Source: Acholoe squamosa
Lineage: Eukaryota > Annelida > Polychaeta > Phyllodocida > Polynoidae
NCBI GenBank assembly: GCA_949317995.1
Contig: OX439036.1
Location: 2,225,207 to 2,289,206 of the forward strand
Direction of reading: 5' to 3'
Length of the DNA stretch: 64,000 nt
This document shows, one piece after another, positions 36,310-47,900 of the stretch (its first letter is position 1; the number at the start of each line of letters is the position of its first letter). Both the position numbers and the translations under genes were made by a program. The notes beneath the pieces are model-generated. The model was not told the origin of the DNA. It worked only from the letters and a program-made list of their open reading frames with translations, and ran no database searches.

Positions 36310-36651
36310 AGCACCGGCCTTAATGCTCACCAGCACTTCATTGGAGCATCATGCTGATCATCTGGGAGCATTTCAATTCTGTAGGGTTGGCATGATGCAT
36401 GAATGCAGCCCTGGCAAGTTACTCACCGGCAGTGGCGGATTAAGGGGGGGGGGTCGGGGGAGCACATGCCCCCTCCTTTTTGCTAGTAGTTATGAGTTTA
36501 TTTGCCTTTTGTACTCCTAGATTTAGCCAAAAAGTAGCTCTTAAACAAGTGGCGTGCCCCCTCCTTTACAAAATCCTGGATCTGCCACTGACCAGGGCTG
36601 TATTTCAGCAATGTGATGGCATTAATGCATTAGCGGTCTTTAAAGGGTTAA
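36310..36651. mobile_element. MITE-A copy split by a second MITE
   Basis: The left part (CACCAGCACTTCATTGGAGC onward) and the right part (ACCAGGGCTGTATTTCAGCA to TAAAGGG, then TTAA at 36648-36651) together make one MITE-A. It is interrupted at its CTCACC|AGGGCTG block by the element at 36429-36592. Confidence 0.7.
36429..36592. mobile_element. CAGTGGCGGAT-ended MITE nested in MITE-A
   Basis: The left end CAGTGGCGGATTAAGG and the right end (inverted CAGTGGCAGATCCAGGATTT) are terminal inverted repeats. The ends resemble those of the 28677-30493 transposon. The flanks ACCGG and ACCAGG look like a slightly diverged target duplication. Confidence 0.7.
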
Positions 36652-36964
36652 AGGATTCAACCACTTGTGCTGAACAGCCGGCAGGTGTGAAACCCAGGTA
36701 TGATGTTACCTGTAGTGGCATATCAGGTGATGGCAAAGGATAAACAGTGGGTATTAGGTTACATTAGAAGAAACCTGATTTACTCTGAAGAACTTATTTC
36801 CAATGACTATCATTACCATCTGGTACTTCTGTTATATAAGGTGGTAATTCTTACTACTAACTTTTTACAATCCAATATATAATATGAATGATCATTTTGT
36901 CATGTCCAGTGAAATATTGTAGTTAGTTTTGATGAGGTTTTCTTCTTACTTGTGTGACTATTAG

Positions 36965-37250
36965 AACACCAGGAGGCCATTTCTTAACAGGCTATGCCTG
37001 CTCATTTTCAAATAGTAGTGATAACCGCAAATAGTAGTTGTAACCAAACCTGATAAGTGATATTACAGCCTAACAGCATTGGTCATATCTAGTAGCTGCA
37101 GCGCTGTCACTGCCCTACCAAACTCTATGTGATTGCTACAGAGCTGATCATACAGAGCAGTCGTAAGGCATTGCTCATGATCATTGGCACTAACGTTTAG
37201 CTTGTCAAATCATACTGGCTGTATACTGTCATTATACCTTAAGCAATGAC
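36965..37250. mobile_element. diverged MITE-B copy
   Basis: It starts CCAGGAGGCCATTTCTTAAC and ends ACCTTAAGCAATGACCTTG. Internal boxes CTGCCCTACCAAACTCTATG and TCAAATCATACTGGCTGTAT match the other family members. Confidence 0.6.
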
Positions 37251-37519
37251 CTTGTGTGAGAGCATGTCAGCAAATCAGATACTAAGTGGGAACCCGAGAT
37301 AAGAGCACCCAAATAAAAAAATGTTTGGCATGTAAACCGACACTTAATGATGAAAGTCTTCTATATTATGAAGAGGTGATTAAAAATGATGGCGATCTTT
37401 CATTACACATGAATAAGTTCAAACTCTATGTGTTTGAGAGGGAGTGTTGAGAATAGCAAACTAAAAGACAATGAGCAGAGGTAAACTTTAAGTCACAAAT
37501 ACTAAGTTGAATAGACAGC

Positions 37520-37978
37520 CCTGTGAACACAAATCACGTGCCTCTGGCATCGGGATCAGTGCCATAGCAATATAGCATTGCAAATGAGATCAGTGCCTCA
37601 TGCTAAAAGCACCTGATCTCAGGGAGCCTCGTTTTTAAGATAATAAGGTCATGACGTCATAGGCAGCAATGGTGGCCGGCTGGTGGCTGGAGTTGGCCGC
37701 CAGTGTGCAGTGATAGTGGAATCAAAACCATTAGGGATGAATAGTGAACCAAATAATCATAAGCTCTAATAGAACTAGGAACAATTAAATGGCTAATGAT
37801 ACTGTCCCTTGCATCCATCAGTGACTGACGGCCATCAGTTGGCTGTGAATCAGTGATTTTGTTTGTGTTTACATCTCTGAGATCAGGTGCTTCTAGCATG
37901 AGGCACTGATCTCATTTGCCATGCTATCGCTATGGCACTGATTCTGACGCTAGAGGCGGGTGACAATGTGTTCAGAGG
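37520..37978. mobile_element. 459-bp foldback element with about 100-bp arms
   Basis: 37520-37621 and 37877-37978 are inverted repeats at high identity. The shared core AAATGAGATCAGTGCCTCAT is followed by GCT(A/C)(G/T)AAGCACCTGATCTC-type sequence on the left and is inverted on the right. The loop of about 255 bp has a GC-rich part near 37650-37700. Long arms around a short non-coding loop are characteristic of foldback/MITE elements. Confidence 0.8.
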
Positions 37979-38465
37979 GGACGAATAAAGGACTCCTATA
38001 TGTCCCCCACCATGATTTTGTCTCTCCCCCCACCAATATGGTAAAAGCTACCATCCCCCCACCACCACAAAGAATATGTGAGCACTTGATGATGAATTCA
38101 GAATGGTGTGGTTGTCCACATTTGTGAATTTGTTTTTGCAAAACACCTATGATAATGATTTGCATAACACTCATTCTAAACACTTTCTAAATCTAGGTAA
38201 TTTATTCTCAGAAGCATTCAAACACCTTTTAAACTTAATATATTTTATTCTAAACATGTTTGATCATAAACACCTTTGGCAAAATTGTAAAGTGCCTTGC
38301 CCAAAAAGGTGTATCACAATATATGCAATGTTACAAATTGTTGGATAAAATTGTTATGCACTCCTGCTTTGACCACCTGTAATCAGGTTTCTAGGAGTTG
38401 TCAGAAAATGCTCAGCCTCGGAAATGGCTGTGGCCATTAGACACCATACAGCATAAGTATTAAAC

Positions 38466-38714
38466 ATTAAAGGTCCACTGATGCAGAAGTAGATCATGCC
38501 CATTGGTCATCAGGCTGCACCGATGAAGTGCTGGTGAGACTGCTCGCCAGCACTTCATGGGAATGTCATGCCAATGCTACGGGATCTAGTATATTGAGCC
38601 TGTAGAGTCATCATGATGCATGAATGCAGCCCTGGCAAGTTCAGGGCTGCATTCATGCATCATGACAACCAATGGGTATGATGCATTAATGCATCAGCAG
38701 CCCATAAATGGTTA
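38466..38714. mobile_element. MITE-A copy
   Basis: It runs from ATTAAAGGTCCACTGATGCA through GCTGGTGAGACTGCTCGCCA to GCATCAGCAGCCCATAAATG. The TTAA flanks are degraded. Confidence 0.7.
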
Positions 38715-39339
38715 TGCGAGCAGCTGTGCGACACACATATCTGGTTACATTATCGGTATATAAGGAGATAGAGACAGATAAACAGTGGGTTTTATGTTAC
38801 ACAGAAAGAAACCTGATGTAGTCTAAAGGACTTATTTCAAATGACTATAATTTTTGTATGCTACTTTCATTACTTGGTGTTGCCTTTCATAGCCAGCCAT
38901 TGATTAATGAACAATCAGCTTATTGTTGAGTTATCCTCCTTCGTGTGTCCCCGACTGTGTTAAAAATATATTTATGGGAAACCACCCACAATAATGGCAG
39001 TGATACAAACTACAGCTAGGTGCTGTTGTTAAAGTTTCACAAAAGAAAAATCAAATGAAACCCTTAGTCTGTCAGTGACTTTATTTGAAATGAAGACATG
39101 AAATGTGATAATTTACAAGAAATGTGTAGTAATTGAGATGCATATATATGGAGTATAACTTCAAATCATTACTGTGATATGTCCTTATTTCTAGGTTCTC
39201 CTACTCTAGTAAGTTTGGATGAGGTGGGTCTACCTACTGATTTCATTCAGAGTTGACAAGCAATAAATTAGAAACTAAGTGGGAACCTGAGACAGCCATG
39301 CCCAATACCCAAGTCCCGAGTTAGGCTGCGACAGCCGGT

Positions 39340-39817
39340 TTCGCCACCAGTCACCTCCAGGGATCGCTCTCTGAGACCCTAAGGAGGGTACAGTACTCAG
39401 CAGGCCTATAGTTATAACACAAGCTGGACAGGAAGTAGTTTTTTAAACTATGAACTTCTTTGTATTTGTGGATGAAACTTTTTCAGCATGACTGACATAC
39501 AACTCTCCTTCCTTGGTTGAATTTATTAGGGTTTTCAATAAATAGAAGTATACATAGGAAATATGTACATTTATGTAGACAGGCTGACCTACATTGAGTC
39601 CAGTCCCTGGCTACCCAGGAGCAGGCCCCTCCCTGCGGTCAGTTGTCAGGGAGCTCATCACCCCCTCCAGCCGGTCTCTACTCCATACCCTCCCTGGGAC
39701 CATCAACTGCGCCCCAACCGACCGTTTACAGTGGGGGGATGGTAACACGGGACTTGGGTATTATAACAATGGTGGTGGGTGTAAGCCGACACTCAGTGAT
39801 GTACACTTTTTACACTG
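39340..39817. other. GC-rich stretch with short open frames, unassigned
   Basis: 39594-39780 is much more GC-rich than its surroundings and open in three plus-strand frames for 60-76 codons. None has a domain I recognise and I see no convincing splice pair. Its right end (TGTAAGCCGACACTCAGTGA) matches duplicated intergenic sequence at 37330. I do not call a gene, but a real exon cannot be excluded. Confidence 0.35.
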
Positions 39818-40042
39818 TTAACCCTTTAAGGGCCACTGATGCATTAATGCATCATGCCCATTGGTCATCATGATGCATAAATGCAGCTAGTGAGTAACTC
39901 TCCAGGGCTGCATTCATGCATCATGACAACCCTACAGGGTTGATAAAGTCATGGAGGGTCAGCATGATGGTCTAATGAAGTGCTGGCTTGCAAGTATTCT
40001 CACCAGCTACATTGGTACATCATTGGTCTTTAAATGGGTAAA
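39818..40042. mobile_element. MITE-A copy with the best-preserved left end
   Basis: TTAA at 39818-39821 is followed by CCCTTTAAGGGCCACTGATG and CATTAATGCATCATGCCCAT. The right end has decayed to GGTCTTTAAATGGGTAAA. Confidence 0.75.
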
Positions 40043-41569
40043 AGATGATCATGTTGGCGTATCACCTGTCACTGCACAATGTACAAAGGACACACAGGTA
40101 TGGGTGCATTGATGAGGTTTTAATTCAAACTTCAATGAAACTGTTAAATCCTGAGATGATACAAACTTTTGATAACCATACAAAAGTTGTCCTTGTTTTG
40201 GTAACAAGAAGGCAGGCCTTAAATAGTGCTGAATGGCACATTATAGTAGGAAATCTATTTTTCCATCACTGCAAATATCTTGCCACCACTCTGCTAGTTC
40301 TAGTCTACCCCATTCCTTCACTTAGTCATCAAAAGTTAAATACCAGGTATTAGGCTGTTTGTAGATGATCTCTCTGGATGGCACATGTACATTTGTATCA
40401 GCATCCCCTGACCCGCTCCTCCTGTCTCACCCCAACTAGGGCACATTTAGTTTGAAGTTTCCTCCCCGTCCTAATCTAAGTCCTGCCCTTACCCCACCAT
40501 TCCCTCAAATACTGTATCCTTAGAGTTGGGAATGCCATTTCCTGCATACATTTCCATCATGACAGTCAACCTCTCTAAAATATTCGCTATTTCTTATATT
40601 AAGATACAGCAATCTAGGGAAGAAGAAAAGTCATTAACCTCTTTAGATTGAGGCTGTAATGCCAGTCTATGAAAAACTGGTTTAAATAACAGTTCGAATG
40701 ATGAAGGAATTAGAGTGGCAATTTAAGAAATACAAATGTAAAGTATTTTCTTTCCATTTATTTATATAATAGTGCCTAAATGAGTTTTTCTAATTGTCAT
40801 TAAGTTTGCGTTTTGATCCCTGTCTGATAACTAAAAGAGCATTTGAATTTTGCTTTAGTCCAAATGCTTCAATGTGTTGGGTGAAATTTACGAGGAATAT
40901 TTTTACCTGTGTTAATAACCTTGACAAATTTTTCATGTATTTACATGTCTCCATATAATGTATGTTCCCTGCCTTCTAAAGGCGCAGGGTATGAACGCTC
41001 TGGATTTAATACACAATCAGATGAATCAAAGCTACAAACAGGAACCTACCCCCTTTACGAGGCAATGTGAAAGTTTGAAGAATGTATGTCTTCCATTCTC
41101 AGCCCCTACCCCTCACAAATCATTAATGTAGACTTTGGCAGTTATCAGTAGAGAAAGTTGAATTATCCAAACTACTTTGACCATTAAAATAAAGTGCCTG
41201 ATCCTTTGCCACATTCCCTGGTCTCCTCTTAGTGATCTGTTACCTAATAATACTTAACCCTCAGTCAAACATGTTTGACTGTCAAATATGTTTCCCCCTA
41301 CCTGAACAGACCAATAAGAATTCCATTACCAATGATAGATCCTATTGTGTGCGGGAAGCTACCTAGAAGGGAAACGTGTCAGTCATCTAGCACAATTTGT
41401 GCAGGACAGAGAGGAAGGTGATTCATCAATAAGAGTGATTTTATGAGGGAACAATAGCGCTGATCTCTCGATAATGATTCCCACCGCCTATCTACTCAAT
41501 GATAGGTGGTGGGATAGGGGCTGAGAATGGAAGAAGTTTTCTGTCAATGATTGTTGTTCTGATAAAAAA
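40043..41569. other. non-coding stretch
   Basis: 40370-40600 shares GGATGGCACAT and TTTCCATCATGACAGTCAAC with the duplicated segment at 52284-52465. The frame at 40045-40353 has no recognisable domain. Nothing else is supported. Confidence 0.5.
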
Positions 41570-41745
41570 AATAACAAGGGATTCCTCGTCCCAAAGTTGC
41601 CAGAGATCCGTCAATATTTTCACAGAGGCGTCGTTATTTTCACAGATATTCCTTGTACCACCAAACTGCCACCTGGGGTTTCTTGTAAAAACTACACTGG
41701 CTCCCTGTTATATAATTACGATGGTTCACTGTCCAGTCTTACATG
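41570..41745. repeat. dispersed repeat paralogous to 52000-52140
   Basis: CCCAAAGTTGCCAGAG, TTTTCACAGATATTCCTTGT, GGGGTTTCTTGTAAAAACTA and GATGGTTCACTGTCCAG match 52020-52140 in order and orientation. Confidence 0.7.
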
Positions 41746-41830
41746 GATCCCTGGTAGATTGAACAGTTATTTTTTTACATTGCATTTAGGGGCTGATAGT
41801 GCATTCATTATCCTGCTACCCGGCTGCCAT

Positions 41831-41937
41831 AACACATAAAGACAGCACTGGTGAGTAACTCTCCGAGGCAACATGCATGCATCATGCTGGTTCTGTGCGG
41901 TTGATACACTCCTGTATGCTCCGCATGACAGCCTGAT
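41831..41937. mobile_element. MITE-A remnant at the edge of the 47-bp array
   Basis: CACTGGTGAGTAACTCTCCG, ATGCATGCATCATGCTGG and GGTTGATACACTCCTGTATG follow MITE-A interior order. The sequence runs without a break into GACAGCCTGATACATCAATG, the first array unit. Confidence 0.6.
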
Positions 41938-44900
41938 ACATCAATGACTACTCTCCTTACTGTTACTCCATGGGACAGCCTGATACATCAATGACTACTC
42001 TCCTTGCTGGTACTCCATGGGACAGCCTGATACATCAATGACTCCTATTGCTGGCACTCCATGGGACAGCCTGATACATCAATAACTATCTCCTTGCTGG
42101 TACTCCATGGGACAGCCTGATACATCAATGACTCTCCTTGCTGGTACTCCATGGGACAGCCTGATACATCAATAACTACTCTCCTTGCCAGCACTCCATG
42201 GGACAGCCTGATACATCAATAACTACTCTCCTTGCCAGCACTCCATGGGACAGCCTGATACATCAATAACTACTCTCCTTGCCAGCACTCCATGGGACAG
42301 CCTGATACATCAATGACTACTCTCCTTGCCAGCACTCCATGGGACAGCCTGATACATCAATGACTACTCTCCTTACTGGTACTCCATGGGACAGCCTGAT
42401 ACATCAATAACTACTCTCCTTGCCAGCACTCCATGGGACAGCCTGATACATCAATAACTACTCTCCTTGCTGGCACTCCATGGGACAGCCTGATACATCA
42501 ATGACTACTCTCCTTACTGGCACTCCATGGGACAGCCTGATACATCAATGACTACTCTCCTTACTGGCACTCCATGGGACAGCCTGATACATCAATGCCT
42601 ACTCTCCTTGCTGGCACTCCATGGGACAGCCCGATACATCAATGACTACTCTCCTTACTGGTACTCCATGGGCCAGCCAGATACATCAATGACTACTCTC
42701 CTTGCTGGTACTCCATGGGACAGCCCGATACATCAATGACTACTCTCCTTGCCAGCACTCCATGGGACAGCCTGATACATCAATGACTACTCTCCTTACT
42801 GGTACTCCATGGGACAGCCATATACATCAATGACTACTCTCCTTACTGGTACTCCATGGGACAGCCTGATACATCAATGACTACTCTCCTTGCTGGTACT
42901 CCATGGGACAGCCTGATACATCAATGACTACTCTCCTTGCTGGCACTCCATGGGACAGCCCGATACATCAATGACTACTCTCCTTACTGGCACTCCATGG
43001 GACAGCCTGATACATCATTGACTACTCTCCTTGCTGGTACTCCATGGGACAGCCTGATACATCAATGACTACTCTCCTTGCCAGCACTCCATGGGACAGC
43101 CTGATACATCAATAACTACTCTCCTTACTGGTACTCCATGGGACAGCCTGATACATCAATGACTACTCTCCTTGCTGGCACTCCATGGGACAGCCCGATA
43201 CATCAATGACTACTCTCCTTGTTGGGACTCCATGGGACAGCCTGATACATCAATGACTACTCTCCTTGCCAGCACTCCATGGGACAGCCTGATACATCAA
43301 TGACTACTCTCCTTGCTGGTACTCCATGGGACAGCCTGATACATCAATGACTACTCTCCTTGCTGGCACTCCATGGGACAGCCCGATACATCAATGACTA
43401 CTCTCCTTACTGGCACTCCATGGGACAGCCTGATACATCATTGACTACTCTCCTTGCTGGTACTCCATGGGACAGCCTGATACATCAATGACTACTCTCC
43501 TTGCCAGCACTCCATGGGACAGCCTGATACATCAATAACTACTCTCCTTACTGGTACTCCATGGGACAGCCATATACATCAATGACTACTCTCCTTCCTG
43601 GTACTGCATGGGACAGCCTGATACATCAATGACTACTCTCCTTGTTGGGACTCCATGGGACAGCCTGATACATCAATGACTACTCTCCTTGCCAGCACTC
43701 CATGGGACAGCCTGATACATCAATGACTACTCTCCTTGCTGGCACTCCATGGGACAGCCTGATACATCAATGACTACTCTCCTTGCTGGTACTCCATGGG
43801 ACAGCCTGATACATCAATGACTACTCTCCTTGCTGGCACTCCATGGGACAGCCCGATACATCAATGACTACTCTCCTTCCTGGTACTGCATGGGACAGCC
43901 TGATACATCAATGACTACTCTCCTTGTTGGGACTCCATGGGACAGCCTGATACATCAATGACTACTCTCCTTGCCAGCACTCCATGGGACAGCCTGATAC
44001 ATCAATGACTACTCTCCTTGCTGGCACTCCATGGGACAGCCTGATACATCAATGACTACTCTCCTTGCTGGCACTCCATGGGACAGCCTGATACATCAAT
44101 GACTACTCTCCTTGCCAGCACTCCATGGGACAGCCTGATACATCAATGACTACTCTCCTTACTGGCACTCCATGGGACAGCCTGATACATCAATAACTCT
44201 CCTTACTGGCACTCCATGGGACAGCCTGATACATCAATGACTACTCTCCTTGCTGGTTCTCCATGGGACAGCCTGATACATCAATGACTACTCTCCTTAC
44301 TGGCACTCCATGGGACAGCCTGATACATCAATGACTACTCTCCTTGCTGGCACTCCATGGGACAGCCTGATATATCAATGACTACTCTCGTTGCTGGTAC
44401 TCCATGGGACAGCCTGATACATCAATAACTACTCTCCTTACTGGTACTGCATCGGACAGCCTGATACATCAATGACTACTCTCCTTGCTGGCACTCCATG
44501 GGACAGCCTGATACATCAATGACTACTCTCCTTACTGGTACTCCATGGGACAGCCTGATACATCAATGACTACTCTCCTTACTGGTACTCCATGGGACAG
44601 CCCGATACATCAATAACTCTCCTTACTGGCACTCCATGGGACAGCCTGATACATCAATGACTACTCTCCTTGCTGGTACTCCATGGGACAGCCTGATACA
44701 TCAATGACTACTCTCCTTGCTGGTACTCCATGGGACAGCCTGATACATCAATGACTACTCTCCTTGCTGGTACTCCATGGGACAGCCCAATACATCAATG
44801 ACTACTCTCCTTGCTGGTACTCCATGGGACAGCCCCATACATCAATGACTCTCCTTACTGGTACTCCATGGGACAGCCTGATACATCAATGACTACTCTC

Positions 44901-47900
44901 CTTGCTGGTACTCAATTGGACAGCCTGATACATCAATGACTTCTCTCCTTACTGGTACTCCATGGGACAGCCCAATACATCAATGACTACTCTCCTTGCT
45001 GGTACTCCATGAGACAGCCCCATACATCAATGACTCTCCTTGCTGGTACTCCATGGGACAGCCTGATACATCAATGACTACTCTCCTTCCTGGTACTGCA
45101 TGGGACAGCCTGATACATCAATGACTACTCTCCTTGTTGGGACTCCATGGGACAGCCTGATACATCAATGACTACTCTCCTTGCCAGCACTCCATGGGAC
45201 AGCCTGATACATCAATGACTACTCTCCTTGCCAGCACTCCATGGGACAGCCTGATACATCAATGACTACTCTCCTTGCTGGCACTCCATGGGACAGCCTG
45301 ATACATCAATGACTACTCTCCTTGCTGGCACTCCATGGGACAGCCTGATACATCAATGACTACTCTCCTTGCCAGCACTCCATGGGACAGCCTGATACAT
45401 CAATGACTACTCTCCTTACTGGCACTCCATGGGACAGCCTGATACATCAATAACTCTCCTTACTGGCACTCCATGGGACAGCCTGATACATCAATGACTA
45501 CTCTCCTTGCTGGTTCTCCATGGGACAGCCTGATACATCAATGACTACTCTCCTTACTGGCACTCCATGGGACAGCCTGATACATCAATGACTACTCTCC
45601 TTGCTGGCACTCCATGGGACAGCCTGATATATCAATGACTACTCTCGTTGCTGGTACTCCATGGGACAGCCTGATACATCAATAACTACTCTCCTTACTG
45701 GTACTGCATCGGACAGCCTGATACATCAATGACTACTCTCCTTGCTGGCACTCCATGGGACAGCCTGATACATCAATGACTACTCTCCTTACTGGTACTC
45801 CATGGGACAGCCTGATACATCAATGACTACTCTCCTTACTGGTACTCCATGGGACAGCCCGATACATCAATAACTCTCCTTACTGGCACTCCATGGGACA
45901 GCCTGATACATCAATGACTACTCTCCTTGCTGGTACTCCATGGGACAGCCTGATACATCAATGACTACTCTCCTTGCTGGTACTCCATGGGACAGCCTGA
46001 TACATCAATGACTACTCTCCTTGCTGGTACTCCATGGGACAGCCCAATACATCAATGACTACTCTCCTTGCTGGTACTCCATGGGACAGCCCCATACATC
46101 AATGACTCTCCTTACTGGTACTCCATGGGACAGCCTGATACATCAATGACTACTCTCCTTGCTGGTACTCAATTGGACAGCCTGATACATCAATGACTTC
46201 TCTCCTTACTGGTACTCCATGGGACAGCCCAATACATCAATGACTACTCTCCTTGCTGGTACTCCATGGGACAGCCCCATACATCAATGACTCTCCTTGC
46301 TGGTACTCCATGGGACAGCCTGATACATCAATGACTACTCTCCTTGCTGGTACTCCATGGGACAGCCCAATACATCAATGACTACTCTCCTTGCTGGTAC
46401 TCCATGGGACAGCCCCATACATCAATGACTCTCCTTACTGGTACTCCATGGGACAGCCCCATACATCAATGATTCTCCTTGCTGGTACTCCATGGGACAG
46501 CCTGATACATCAATGACTACTCTCCTTACTGGTACTCCATGGGACAGCCTGATACATCAATGACTACTCTCCTTACTGGTACTCCATGGGACAACCTGAT
46601 ACATCAATGACTCTCCTTGCTGGTACTCCATGGGACAGCCTGATACATCAATAACTACTCTCCTTACTGGTACTCGATGGGACAGCCTGATACATCAATG
46701 ACTACTCTCCTTGCTGGCACTCCATGGGACAGCCTGATACATCAATGACTACTCTCCTTGCTGGTACTCCATGGGACAGCCTGATACATCAATGACTACT
46801 CTCCTTGCTGGAACTCCATGGGACAGCCTGATACATCAATGACTCTCCTTACTGGTACTCCATGGGACAGCCTGATACATCAATGACTACTCTCCTTGCT
46901 GGCACTCCATGGGACAGCCTGATACATCAATGACTACTCTCCTTACTGGCACTCCATGGGACAGCCTGATACATCAATGACTCTCCTTGCCAGCACTCCA
47001 TGGGACAGCCTGATACATCAATGACTCTCCTTGCTGGCACTCCATGGGACAGCCTGATACATCAATGACTCTCCTTGCTGGCACTCCATGGGACAGCCTG
47101 ATACATCAATGACTACTCTCCTTGCTGGTACTCCATGGGACAGCCTGATACATCAATGACTACTCTCCTTACTGGTACTCCATGGGACAGCCTGATACAT
47201 CAATGACTACTCTCATTGCCAGTACTCCATGGGACAGCCTAATACATCAATGACTACTCTCCTTGATGGAACTCCATGGGACAGCCTGATACATCAATGA
47301 CTACTCTCCTTGCCAGTACTCCATGGGACAGCCTGATACATCAATGACTACTCTCCTTGATGGAACTCCATGGGACAGCCTGATACATCAATGACTACTC
47401 TCCTTGCTGGTACTCCATGGGACAGCCTGATACATCAATGACTACTCTCCTTGATGGAACTCCATGGGACAGCCTGATACATCAATGACTACTCTCCTTG
47501 CCAGTACTCCATGGGACAGCCTAATACATCAATGACTACTCTCCTTGCTGGCACTCCATGGGACAGCCTGATACATCAATGACTACTCTCCTTGCTGGCA
47601 CTCCATGGGACAGCCTGATACATCAATGACTACTCTCCTTACTGGTACTCCATGGGACAGCCTGATACATCAATGACTACTCTCCTTGCTGGTACTTCAT
47701 GGGACAGCCTGATACATCAATGACTACTCTCCTTGCTGGCACTCCATGGGACAGCCTGATACATCAATGACTACTCTCCTTGCTGGTACTCCATGGGACA
47801 GCCTGATACATCAATGACTACTCTCCTTGCTGGCACTCCATGGGACAGCCTGATACATCAATGCCTACTCTCCTTCCTGGCACTCCATGGGACAGCCTGA

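Larger units (their letters stand above)
36720..38850. repeat. local duplication pair (36.72-36.86 and 38.74-38.85 kb)
   Basis: GATAAACAGTGGGTATTAGG, GAAGAAACCTGATTTACTCT and AACTTATTTCCAATGACTAT at 36720-36830 recur with few changes at 38775-38850, each downstream of a MITE-A copy. A weaker third copy follows the MITE-A at 54565-54797. A further shared box (ACTAAGTGGGAACCYGAGA) is at 37280, 39274 and, as CACCAAGTGGGAACATGAGA, 51605. The region is an old array of roughly 2-kb duplications carrying MITE-A along. Confidence 0.65.

Noticed and set aside
39563-39873. Possible GC-rich exon
   Set aside because: Three frames are equally open, there is no domain, and its end is duplicated intergenic sequence. 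Kept only as an unassigned stretch.
40045-40353. 102-codon plus-strand frame
   Set aside because: It starts right after a MITE-A, composition is AT-rich, and no domain or splice context is seen.
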